Below the pieces are notes generated by a model. It ran no database searches. It was not told where the DNA came from and was given only the letters and a program-made list of their open reading frames with translations. DNA of 64,000 bases from Toxorhynchites rutilus septentrionalis (lineage: Eukaryota; Arthropoda; Insecta; Diptera; Culicidae): the NCBI RefSeq assembly GCF_029784135.1, contig NC_073745.1, forward strand, positions 308,960,834-309,024,833, written 5' to 3'. A program made the translations under genes and the position numbers. Of the stretch, positions 1 to 11,700 are shown one piece after another; within the stretch, counting starts at the first letter, position 1; every line of letters starts with the position of its first letter.

Positions 1-587
1 CACACGATACGAATAACGCGAAAAACGAACAGAAAAACCAAACGACGATATCCAAGTTGGATTACCACTGGTGGGGTCCAATCTTAGATCGAAGCGCAGC
101 GAAAGCAAAGTGAACTGGATTGCTCAACAGTCCGATGCCGAATGAAAGTTTGCCTCAGCGAGATCCACTGTTTATACTCTAGGCAAGTATTCCCCTTCAT
201 TCTTCTACTTTTCCTTTGTTCATGGGGACTTTGAAACCTACGATTTCCCCTCCGTTGGTCGTCGATAAGTTGCTCTTTATTGACAGGTCTGTTCGGGAAA
301 GCACACAAATGGATAGAACAAATGTATGGGAAAATGGAAACGCCTCAAGTTTTCATGAATTTTAACCATTTACAAACCAGGGGATTCTAATGTATAGCAT
401 ATTAAACAAATCTTACGGAATTTCCGATTCGTTTAGTATGTGAATCGCCAAAATCCGTTCGCGGCAAAAATAGTTAGTTCAAAATAGACTCAATCAATTA
501 GTGGGAGCCCAAACTTCAAATTGACTTATCTCAAAATAATGTTTTCTGCGCTTGGTTCGTTTTGGCAGAACCCCGACCATATGTTAG
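1..587. other. No gene or repeat recognised
   Basis: AT-rich intergenic sequence. Short open frames here have no recognisable domain. I see no RNA gene or clear repeat structure. Confidence 0.5.
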
Positions 588-983
588 TAACCCTTTAACG
601 GGCGCCGGATTCTATATTGCCACCAACGATTTCATTTTTTTTCTCTTCTTTAACAATAAACTATCACTTCTAACCTTATGTGGTTACTTGTTCTGATGTC
701 TAGCAACATGCCTGATTTTTTTTTGAGCGCGAAAAAATCAAAAACTGTTTATTTTGGAGCCATTTTTGTGTTAACAACTCCCAATTTAGAGCAGCAAGAG
801 CAAATTTCCCGTAAAGTTATTGAAAAACAGTCATTTTGTTGAAGTTTTCAATGCATATGAACTGTTTAGGACCTGTTGAGTCTGATAATGAATTTTATTA
901 GTTGTTTTTGTTGAAACTAACATCAAAATTTCAAATAAAAAAACAACATTTTTACCATCAAGTGTTTTCGGCTAGACGGGCAA

Positions 984-2369
984 CCCAGTAAACATTAAAT
1001 CGTATAATTTTGCACGTGCTAAGTCTTACAAGAAATCAGAATAAATCATAATCGCATATAATATCAATCAAAGTATGTATAGTGTATATTTGAAATCGCA
1101 TAAAATGTAAAAACTCGATTTTATATATCATTATCAAATTAAGCCGCAATTCAGTATAACAAACATCAGTTTATGATGTACATTGTCATAAAATATATTT
1201 AGTCCGCATCATATGCGTATATAACGCTGATGCAGTTTGTGTGTCGTATAAGGGTATAATTTAAATCAATTCAGTACTGCAGTAAATCGTGTTGCATGCT
1301 GAAGAAAATCATGGAACAGTAAATCATATTAGATCCTAATAAAGAACATATTACATCATATTGAAATGTCAATGAAATGCTTCAACAATGACAAATGATT
1401 TACAAATATGGACTTCTGAATATCAGCACTCGAAATAGCTGATGTTCGATGAAAGTAACAACGGCAAACATCCCTTCTAATGAAACATGCAGCAAACGAA
1501 GTGAACTACGCCATTGAACGCCAATCTTAGATATATACCACATCGAATTTGGCACATTACATCGCATGGCTTTGCAAGATTGCCAGATTTATTTATTATA
1601 TTCATTATAATAATAATCAGAATTTAGTTGGATATGATTGATAAAACAAATTATATAGTGAAAATTGGAATAAAAACAGTTTAAAATTGAGATAGTTTCA
1701 TTGATATTCATTTATTTTTTATTATTCCAGTTCAATGATATTATATATTTGGTTTCTATAATAGGGAAATCAATGATCCTTTTCTTAAATAATAAAATCG
1801 GCAACCAGGAATAACTGATCCTACCGCATAGAATGTATTAGGTTATATCATATCGAATCATATGTTTGAATTTTAACCGCTGTTGAATTAAATTTCAGAT
1901 AGCCGCGCGAGATAGCTGGTGGATGATAATCCAGACGACCGGAGTTCACCAAACATCAATCTGTGCCATTTTAAACATTTATATTCCACTCACAACACAA
2001 GTAAATTGAATAATTATTATTTCTACAAATATAAATACTCATATATAAAAATGGCAATTCGTGAGGCTATAATAAATATTTTGCGCCATTTGTTTTTTTC
2101 TATATCTGTAATAAATGGTATATGAGTATGGCAAAAGTCGTATTAGGTGCGTTGACAATATTCATATTAGATCGCAATTCAATTTCAACATAATCGCTAT
2201 TATAGCCGTTGCATATTCATCCAAACTAATTCGGTAAGCATTCGCTATGTAGGTATATGGCCTCCACTTTTGCATGCATATGTCAGTTAGGCGCATTATA
2301 TGCCAACCAAAATTTAGGGCATATGATGTTATATATATACGCTTGTTATGCGATTTAATGTTTGCTGGA
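984..2369 (+). mobile_element. CCCAGCAAACATTAAATCG-type TIR element, copy 1
   Basis: It begins CCCAGTAAACATTAAATCG and ends with the inverted CGATTTAATGTTTGCTGGA. It belongs to the same family as the nested copies at 19739-22437. It has 486 bp more than the other copies, because sequence between about 1388 and 1868 is absent from them. The central tRNA-like stretch of the family starts near 1899 (AGATAGCCGCGCGAGATAGCTGG), but its box-B half (CGGAGTTCGAACCC) is missing here. The flanks show AA on both sides if the last base is a mutated G. Confidence 0.7.
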
Positions 2370-2577
2370 AAGTGACAACTATATTGCCATCAACATTTTA
2401 CGCTAGCCGGGCAGGTGGTAAATATATTGCCACCAATTTTTTCAATGGTTTTGATTGTTTTGCGTATTGAAAAAAAATGTTTTGTGTATTTTAGTATGTA
2501 AACATGTCGTTGTATTGGAGTTTGGCAATTACATTGTCACCATCACTTTACGCTAGCCCGGCAGTGGCATCTATATT

Positions 2578-2851
2578 CTTCTTCTTCTTCAATGGCACTA
2601 ACGTTCCTAGAGGAACTTCGCCGTCTCAACGTAGTATTACTTGCGTCATTTTTATTAGTACTTAGTTGAGATTTCTATGCCAAATAACACGCCTTGAATG
2701 CATTCTGAGTGGCAAGCTCCAGAATACGCGTGATCACAGTGCAAGTCGGAGGAAATTTCTTTGACGAAAAATTCCCCCGACCAGAACGGGAATCGAACCC
2801 GAACACCCGGCATGTTAGTTATGACGCTAACCACTCGGCCACGGGAGCACT
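2578..2851 (-). mobile_element. tRNA-derived SINE with 13-bp target duplication
   Basis: Read on the minus strand it starts with a tRNA-like head, GCTCCCGTGGCCGAGTGG, containing a box A. A box B (GGGTTCGATTCCC) lies about 45 bp further on. A body unrelated to tRNA follows, ending in an (AAG)n tail, which is CTTCTTCTTC at 2578 on the plus strand. The 13-bp repeat TGGCATCTATATT flanks it exactly at 2565-2577 and 2852-2864, the signature of LINE-assisted retrotransposition. It resembles mosquito tRNA-related SINEs (the Feilai/SINE200 type), but I did not assign a family name. Confidence 0.85.
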
Positions 2852-3171
2852 TGGCATCTATATTGCCATCAACATTTTACGCTAGTCGGGCAGGTGGCAG
2901 CTATATTGCCACCAACATTTTCCGCTAACCGGGCAGTGGCAACTATATTGCCACGAACATTTTACGCTAGCCGGGCAGTGGCATCTATTTTGCCACCAAT
3001 TTTTTCAATGTTTCTGATTGTTTTGCGTATTGAAAAAAAATATTTTGTGTATTTTAGCACCTGAACATGTCGTTGTATTGGAGTTTGCGTTGATTACATG
3101 CCTAGTGCTCACGGGCCGTTAAAGGTTCAATGAATCAATGTAAAATGATGATTTTCTAACCTGTGTAGAAA

Positions 3172-4080
3172 GAATTGGCGATCTAACGTACAAATCTACA
3201 CCTAGGCGGCGCTGCGGTGAAAGTGATGATGTTTTTAAATTGTGCAATATGAGCTTATAGAAGGTTTGTAGTTCTTTTTATAAATTACAATATGATAATC
3301 ATAAACGATTATTCGGTTACGATGAGTTTGTAAGAAATTTAATTCTGCGCAATTTCATGTATAACATGTTATTTGCTTACCTTTTTCATTTGAGAAAACT
3401 GTATAATATTGACAATGGTTGAATCAAAAAAGGAAATTCGAGAGCACAATCAAAAAGAAGTTGAAAAATGCATGGTTCCTTCATGTGAGAACTACCTTGG
3501 AAAGCCCGGAAGTAAAATATACGTGATTTATTTTTGAGTTTTAGGTTACATTATCATCATTTTCTTAGTTCAAAAACAAAATCCAGATGTCTCACCGATC
3601 GTTTCCGTTTTGCTTTAGATCGCCAATTGGCGATCTAACGTACAAATCTACACCTAGGCGGCGCTGCGGTGAAAGTGATGATGGTTTTAAATTTTGCCAT
3701 GTGAGCTTATGGAAGGTTTGTAGTTCTTTCCATAAATTACAATGTTATAATCATAAAAGATTATTTGATTGCGATGAGTTTGTAAGAAATTTACTTCTGC
3801 GCAATTTTATATATAACATGTTATTTATTTACCTCTTTCAGTAGTGAAAACTATAAAAATGTTGAAAATGGTTGAATTAAAGAAGGAAATTCGAGAGCAC
3901 AATCAAACACAAGTAGAAAAATGCACGATTCCTGCATGTGAGAACTACCTTGAAAATACCGGAAGTAAAATATACCTGATTTGTTTTTAAGTTTTAGGTT
4001 ACCTTATCATCATTTTCTTAGTTCAAAAACTAAATCCAGATGTCTCACCGATCGTTTACGTTTTGCGTTAGATCGCCAAT
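3172..4080. repeat. Tandem duplication, unit about 452 bp, two copies
   Basis: The block starting at AATTGGCGATCTAACGTACA near 3174 recurs near 3626, period about 452 bp. Matching landmarks run along both copies: CACCTAGGCGGCGCTGCGGTG, GGAAATTCGAGAGCACAATCAAA, and the closing GTCTCACCGATCGTTT at 3588 and 4041. The copies differ by many substitutions and small indels, so the duplication is old. Neither copy has a sustained open frame. Confidence 0.75.
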
Positions 4081-4845
4081 TGACGAATTTACGCAAAGCT
4101 GAATCAGCTCATGCGACATCTACATTAGAGCTCAGAACCACAAAAGTGAGGGTGTTTGTTTATTTTACGCACTGAAAAGCAAGTTTCGATGGCGATTATT
4201 CATTTTATTTCAATTTAGATTAATTTCAGCCATTGAATGTCGTCAGTATATGGTAAGAAAGTTGGAGTTTTGTATATTTATGATGGTTTCAACACGCGAT
4301 TTGACCAAAGTCATAGATAATCTTCGAAAATTTTAAGTTTGATAATGCATACCGGTTATTGATACCATGGATAATTGCGATGAAATCGATATCATATCAA
4401 ATTGCGATGAAATCGATATCATATCAAATTGGCTGATATCATTGATTATGTAGGGACCGATACGAGAAAGATTTGCAGTATTTTTAGCGAAAAACACCCT
4501 ATCATCGTTTACTTAGTTGAAAAAAATTAAAGTTACAATACTTATAACAAGCCATTCCTCGTAATATACATAGCACATTGTAAAATGATTTTCTAACCTT
4601 TTCACCGTGGAAAGAATACATGAAACCGGGAAATTTTAAGATAACTTCTGATTTTTCTACAAAATTTGAACGAATTTCATACCAAAAAAACAAAACATCC
4701 TCATTTTACTCGCTGCGCCATCTGGTTGTAAATCCAACGTAAATTCGTCAATACTTCAAACCGGGAAACTTAAAAAAATCTGATTTTTCATATTTTTTTT
4801 CACTACGCTATCTGGATGCAAATCTAACGTAGATTCGTCAATTGT
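4081..4845. other. AT-rich sequence with scattered repeat ends
   Basis: No gene is seen. The motif TTGACGAATTTACG at 4078, its inverted forms near 4730-4755 and 4825-4845 (AACGTAAATTCGTCAAT), and another match near 9480-9520 suggest remains of a TIR family whose limits I cannot fix. A 27-bp direct duplication (ATTGCGATGAAATCGATATC...) lies at 4374-4430. Confidence 0.45.
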
Positions 4846-4857
4846 AACACGATGGAT

Positions 4858-5297
4858 TTTTTTTTAATCCATTTATTTATTTATCAGGCTCATTAGCATT
4901 TTATCTGTAACAGAGCCGGGTTTTTATCGTGTACATGTACATATGTTTATGTTTCTATAAATTGTAAATTACACAGTAGTAGTAGTAGCCATTTAGGCGT
5001 TAGGGTATTTTATCTGTTCTTCCATTGTTCAACATACCGGACAGCAGAGACAGTTGATATTGATTATTGTTGGGTTATTTATAGAACAGCAGCCCGATGT
5101 TTCTTGCAGAGCAGAGCAGTTGTATGGATGAATCAATCTTTGTTCCACCGTGGATCGATCTCCATAGCTGATGATGGTTGCGTGGACGTAGTTATTCTAT
5201 AACAACACAAAGACGGTCAATTGAGGGCCCTGAGTTTGAACTCACGATCGATCGCTTAGTAAGCGAACGCGTAACCAAGTGGCTACGAAGACCCCTT
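4858..5297 (-). mobile_element. tRNA-derived SINE, about 440 bp, with 12-bp target duplication
   Basis: On the minus strand it begins GGGGTCTTCGTAGCCACTTGG (box A-like). A box B, GTGAGTTCAAACTC, follows near 5240. A long AT-rich body leads to an A-rich tail, which is a run of T at 4858-4866 on the plus strand. The duplication AACACGATGGAT (4846-4857) versus AACACCATGGAT (5298-5309) flanks it with one mismatch. The open frame running through this region on the plus strand is not a gene. Family name not assigned. Confidence 0.8.
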
Positions 5298-5309
5298 AAC
5301 ACCATGGAT

Positions 5310-5758
5310 GTTATATCACAAAATTTTCCACAATTTTTATTCAGCGTGTTCTTCACTGAACGCAGCCGAGCGAACCGATACCGTCACCAAAACAAACCAT
5401 CTCATGGTCAGACGTCAATCAAAGGATTTACAAAATTGACAACGTTTCTGATATTTGGTGAAAGTTTCCGAATTTTCTTCCATAAAACGGTGTTGGATAG
5501 TGAAAGGTGGATATTAACACGATGAAGTGATTCGTAATAAATGCGTTTATCTAAATAACTATATTTCTAGGAAGTGCGAATTCGTCCCTCGGTAGAGTTG
5601 AAGGTATCAGCGATTTGTTAGATTTACTAAATTTAAAGATTGCCCAATGGCTGCATCACCTTGTGTCCTTTAAATTCACAACAACTTAATACCTAACTAT
5701 TTCGTGTCATTTAACAAGATATTTTCCTATCTCCGAAGTTATCGTTAACAGTGCTAAG
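5310..5758. other. Region upstream of the eIF2B delta gene
   Basis: This presumably holds the promoter and 5'UTR of the gene starting at 5759. I see no convincing TATA box or initiator and no repeat. Confidence 0.35.
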
Positions 5759-8700
5759 ATGGAGGCATCGGGGGCTCCTCCAAAACAGGTATAGGACATT
5801 TGGCCGAAGTAAATTATGTTTCTTGCGTTTGTTTATTTTTAATCACCACCTTGTAAGACTATTTTTCCTAAACAAAACCTATTCTTTGTAGTGTTATGTT
5901 CGATTTTAACGATAATGGTAGTAATCTATAATATATTGTTTACCTTAGTTGGGACTGGCAAATTTTTAATCAATTGCATTCAATCATAGAAACGACGAAA
6001 GCATAAATCGAAACCGCAACAGAAACCAGTGCTGGAAGTGATTGCTCAGCAACCGATATCGCTGCCGCCTACTGTTCAAATCCAAACTAAGCCTGAGGAT
6101 AAGGAAAACATTCAGCAAGCTACTGAGTTAACTCGCCAACCGAGCAAGCGAAATCGTAAAAGAAACAAGGCTAAGAAACTTGTACAAGGTTCACAAGAAG
6201 ACCCGATTCCGTTAGATAATAACACTGCCGAGTCGAAGCAAAATAGTTTGAAAGGTAAAATAATAGTTGGGAACGAAAATAAGATTCAACCGGATGTCAA
6301 TAACAAAGTTGTAGGTACAAAAGCAGCGGAGAGAACATTAGAACAAATCTCACCTGTTAAAACTACAACTATATTCACGAATAAGAATCTTACAATAAAA
6401 GACATCCAGCTAGACGATATTTTCCCGACCTCTGCGATTTATTCGTTCGAATGTGAGATTCCTAGACGGCTAAACAAGGTACAACCTGTAGAAGGCTTCA
6501 AAACTCACGAACCGGTGAAAAGTATCCCTGGAATAGTCGATATTACTCCCGAGGAAGTTTTCCCAAGCAATAAGAAACCAGATAAAGCTCTCGCTGAGAC
6601 AACGATGGATCCACCCAAAGTTGAAAAATCTCGAGAAGAGATAATGGCTGAACGAGAAGCGAAGAAGGCTGCAAAAGCAGCTGCCAAGGTTAAGAACAAA
6701 GATAAACCGAAGAGTTCCAAAGACGAATCTGCACCACTGCAAAAGTCCGGCACTGATTCCAGCATTGCGGAACAGCTCGAAAAATTACATATCTCCGAGA
6801 AGCCAGCAACAAAGCCGAGCGCGGCGACCGCACCAACACCGAAACAGACGTCGGTTCAGCCGTTCCAAGGCGCTAAACAGCTGAGCAAAGCGGAACGCAA
6901 GGCTCTATTCGAGGCACAAAATCCCAATCTGGCAGCAGTACCAAAGGTGGCGGAACAGAAACCAACGACGAAATCGGCAACAACAAAAGCCGAGAGACGA
7001 GCCCTTCAGGAAGCCCAACGTGCGTCTAAAGCTGAAGCCCAATTGAAAAAGGCATCTCAAGCAGCTAATGTTCCTAGAGAGTCTTCCAAAACTACGCCCA
7101 TCCAGAAGAAGGAAGTCACTCCAATGGTTTGTTGTGAATTTGGTAAATGTGAAACATTATATTATTACCTTTTGATTGTAGCGACAAGTCAAAAAGCCTA
7201 TCAAAACCGGTTCCCCCCAGCAACCACACATGGTTAAACTGTTCAACCATCTGTACACGGAGAAATTTGCGGCTGCCAACATAGTCAATTCAACGCAGAT
7301 ACATCCTGCCTTTACGAAATTAGGACTTCAATACGCCGAAGGCATCATGGCCGGCTCCAAGGCACGTTGTCTGGCCTTCCTGAGAGCTCTGACGTATATT
7401 ATTCAAGACTATGAAACACCCCCGGAAAAGGAGTTTTCTCGAGGTTTCGAAGAAGCATTGAATCCAAACATTACGTTCTTGCAGAAATGCCGCCCATTTT
7501 CGGTATCGATGACGAATGCTCTCAAGTACATTAAAATGTACGCGCGGCAGTTGAATGCGAAGGACTCGGACTCGGATGTAAGTTTCCCCTCCCCCGTATT
7601 CGTAAGATCTAGTCCATATGTACACCTCGTGCACTGCACAACACACTAATATTTCAAAAGAAAAAAAAAGTAGCGCCCCTACTATGCTTATTGGCACAGA
7701 CTATAGTTCAATTTAAGAAACGTATGGGAAGTATGAAAATCATAAGGAACTTGGCTACCCCGTTTACACAAGCGTTCTCGGTAGTAAAGAAGTACGAACG
7801 GAACGAAACGAGGATGCAAGATTTTGGTTTCTATCATTTATTCAACGCTCTCCCAGTTCGCGCATTTTCATTTGTGCACGAGAATTACGTATATCTACAC
7901 ACAGATTGATAAAATTGTGTTGAAGCTTGGGTTAACTAAACTGCCAATGTGTTGGCAACAATTTCGTGCAGTGGAAGATGTGCACAAGAGAAGAGAACGG
8001 CTGTTGGTTCAATCAGATCTCCTTATAGATAGTCTCTCTCGATTCTCTCGCAACCCGAACTTAGACAACCAGATCCAGATCCAGATCCGCAATCGGCGCG
8101 CTTTGCGTAAGGTGATTTTATATAGCGGCTCTCTGAAAGCTTGCTTGGCGCAGATGATTTATTACGTCATCGACACCAGTCTGTGCACTTTTCCTATGCA
8201 CATACTCTATATTAAAGTTAAGATACAGCCAGCGTTGTCCTTGTTCCAGTTTAAACTGCATTCTTCCAGTTTTTTTTTTCTCGTTCCAGTCAAACAGTTA
8301 AATCCTAAAATCTTCCAGTTTTCCTAAATATTATCCAGTTTTTTTTAGTTCACATGAATATTATCCCTCCCCCACCTATCCTTTGACCAATTTTGTTTCT
8401 TGATATTTATCGTTCTGTCAGGTGTATCAGGTGTATTTACCTTGGATCGATCTTTCTTTTCTTACACATTCAAATCATATCTGCTTACACATTCGAATTC
8501 AATACGGTGTGGTGCCTACCTAAGCAAAAATGTACTACGCTGTCATTGAATTTATTTAATAATCGGATTTTCTAGGTCGTTTAAAACATCCTGAACTTCA
8601 GACCAATTGATTCAGATTTCAACCACGACTGGTGCTAAATTCATAGCAAGAAATTACACCTAAAATGGTTCAAACAGCCCGTTTGCTGTGCTGGCATTGA

Positions 8701-11700
8701 GTTTACATAACCATCAGATGTTATAGTTGAGGAATTCTAAAGTACAGACGATCATAGAGTCTATGTACTTCATTAACTTTAATTGATATGAATATAGCAC
8801 CCAAGTAATCTTGCTTCCGTTAAAATCAATGAGATATGATAATGGCCATGCAAAGGATTTTTAGTTTAAAACTGCAGGGATTCTCAAACTATTTTGGACA
8901 AGAGACCCCTTTTCCGGAATGAAGTTATACCTCAGACCTCTTTAGACAAAATAAATACACATTTAGTAAATATCAATATCCAGAATTCCAATACATAGAT
9001 CACTGCATAAATTATAACAAGGAAACGTCAGTTTGCCAGTTTTGCGTGTTCGGTTTCAGCTCCCATTCGTTGCAATGGTATTCAAATGTAAACGAATGGA
9101 GCTGATACAAACCACGCAAAAACTTTAAACCAAAGTCATTTCAAACTGCTCAAGTGGTACGATTAATTAAAAGGTGTAATTCACCCTTTTCTGGATATAA
9201 ATACTCCACGGGGTTTCAAAGGGGATTCTATTTATCAAGCGTTGGAATGGGTAAAAAAAATCATTTCAGCCAAATCAAGCCGATCTTAAAATAAAATGGT
9301 TTTACAGGACCCAGTTTTCTCCCAGTTTTTTAGGAACAATCTTCCAGTTTTTTGAAAAATATTGTTGGCAGCCCTGTATACAGCGGTGCGCACGCTCTAA
9401 TAATTTGCCAATGTATTAGTGTCTGTTTCGTGCATATCTTTGCTTGCACGGGTAGGAGATTCTTGCTTCAGTTTCGCAATCGACGAATTTACGTTAGATT
9501 TACAACCAGATGGCACAGCGAGTAAAATTATGTTTTTTTTTTTTGTTTAAAATTTGTTTGTATTTTTTAGAAAAATCAGAATGTTTCTTCAAATTTCGCG
9601 GTTTCAAACATTCTTTCTACTCTGAAAAGAAGAATGGCTTTGTAGAAGTGTTGTAATTCAATATCTTTCAGGCTTTTTCGGTGTGACGATTGAGTGTTTT
9701 TCGCGATATATCGGCACAATTCAGAATAAAATATGGATATTGTTGGACAGTATACTGTTGATGAGCTTTTGGGAAGACCCTTTGCGAAAAGGACCAAAAT
9801 TGAACAAGATAAACACGACCTGTATTAGAAACGATTTCATGGAACTTTAATGAATATGTAAATTTGAATGCCTCTATCTTCCGCTATAAAAACTCATTCA
9901 GCTACCAAAGACCATGGACCTGATTACGAACGTCACTTCAGGGTAAAAACGGAATGAAATGCATACAAACTGCATACAATTCATTTCGTTTTCACCGTGA
10001 AGTGACGTTCGTGATCAGGCCCCACATCAACAACATGCCACACGTTTGGGAAAACTCGTATTGAAGACGCGTTAGATCTTTCTAATTGAGTCGCAAGAAA
10101 CAAGCATAATTCAATTGTGAAGAAAAACAGAGAAGGCATGAAAATCCTCATTGAGTTAATTTGTCTTCTCCGTTCACATAGGCTAAGCTTCCGAGGTCAC
10201 GATGGAAGCATGTCTGTGAATAGAAGAAACTATTAAGACATGTGTATTTTTTTGGCTACGAATGATACAGGGTGACGCATAAGTCACGCAACGCTCTCTG
10301 AAGGAAAAAAAATAACGATCGCGCTGCAACTATCGAGCGTATTGATTCCTAAGCGGTTCAGTTGTCGACTTTGTATCGTTTTTTATTCGAGAATAAATAT
10401 TTTGCATCGTGAGACTTTTTTTTATACGATTTTTTTTTCCTGCAAATCCTGTAAATCGTTTACTGGCTCCATAAATGCCACGGCAGTGTTTTCTGGAACA
10501 TCGGCAATAATTCAAAATGAGTGGTGGTGGAGTGGTGGAAATTGATCGCGCGGGAAGTGAAACAAGCTGATTTCGTTGCAGTTCTGATCGACGAAATCAC
10601 TGGTATTTCTTGAAAATCTCAGTTGGCTACAACACTACGATATTGCTCGAACAACTGGAGTAGCAATGATAAAATATAAGTTCAAAAACGCATGACCCTT
10701 TGACATTCGTCATGAAATGAACTTTTTTTTTAATTTTATACAAGTATTTCCGTCGAAAGATTTTTGTCATTGAGAGATGTTAGTAGTATCGTTAAGGTGG
10801 TCGTACACTGTTTGTCCGGAGGTCAAATATTTGACACCTTTTGACAGATAAACTTTGGTTTAGAATTTGTACAAACACTATTTTGTTTGCCACTCCTCAA
10901 TAATCAGCAGTGGCAAACAATGTCAAACATCGAACATGGAAAAATTTTGACTGACATGTTTAAGGTAACCTAACCACGTACTGACAGTTCTGACGAATTG
11001 GCTGAAACAATATTTTAGGCATCAAATAACTGAATATCAGTGTACGTTGGTCAAATTTTATCTGTCAAAGAGAGTCAAATATCTGGCTTCGGTCAAACAG
11101 TGTATGAGCACCCTCAGTTTACTGCAGTAATTTGGCGTATCACTTGCTCGAGGAGGAATCAAGACAATCGCAAGGAAGTCGTTTCCAAACGCTGATTATA
11201 TTCATTGTAAGGCGCATGTTCTCAATATTGTTTTGCTGCACTCTTGCACGAAAAATTCAACAACAAGAAAATATTTTTCTTTCCTCTCTTCGTTGGCATC
11301 ATTCTCCATCCAAAGTCCAAAGCGCGGTTGCGAGTTGAAGAAATTTATGCAGCAGAAGATCCCGAATGTGTGCAAAGTCATGCGGGCCTACAGCTACAAT
11401 CGCTCCAAATTACTCATTAGCCGACATTCTGTACCTTACACTAAAACAACGTGAACTGGCCTACGTTGAATGTGATAAGAGTATCAGGAACACATGTGCG
11501 AGTAAAAAAGCGTTGAACGACGAACGAAAATTCAATGCTATTTGGGAAACATGCTTGGATACGGCAGGTTCCAGCAGTAGCGGAGATCATATTGAATAAT
11601 ATGCTAGAATTTACATGTCAATTATTGACCCCATCCTCGACGAGCTGGAAATGCGGTTTGCTTATTTTGATAAGTAACGCATTTTATTTGTAATTTGAAC

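Larger units (their letters stand above)
588..3128. mobile_element. Composite TIR element with internal tandem repeats
   Basis: The left end at 588-605 (TAACCCTTTAACGGGCGC) is an imperfect inverted match to the right end at 3111-3127 (ACGGGCCGTTAAAGGTT). Near both ends the interior holds direct repeats of a roughly 48-bp unit containing GGCAACTATATTGCCACCAAC and TTTTACGCTAGCCGGGCAG, at 610-640, 2372-2430, 2525-2577 and 2852-2995. A longer block with TTTTGATTGTTTTGCGTATTG and AACATGTCGTTGTATTGGAG occurs twice, near 2440-2520 and 3000-3090. A 1.39-kb TIR element (984-2369) and a SINE (2578-2851) sit inside it. No transposase is visible, so this would be non-autonomous. The pairing of the outer ends is inferred from one inverted match. 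Confidence 0.5.

Noticed and set aside
2775..2851. Possible tRNA gene on the minus strand
   Set aside because: Box A and box B are present, but the sequence continues into a SINE body with an (AAG)n tail and a 13-bp target duplication, so it is the SINE head.
5178..5525. A 115-codon plus-strand open frame
   Set aside because: It runs across a tRNA-derived SINE lying on the other strand and into its flank. No domain.
7320..7697. Minus-strand open frames opposite eIF2B delta exon 3
   Set aside because: Shadow frames of a conserved coding exon.
8228..9378. Possible hAT-like element with TTCCAGTTTT-rich ends in the eIF2B delta intron
   Set aside because: Subterminal repeats are shared, but the terminal bases and flanking duplications do not match well enough to set limits.
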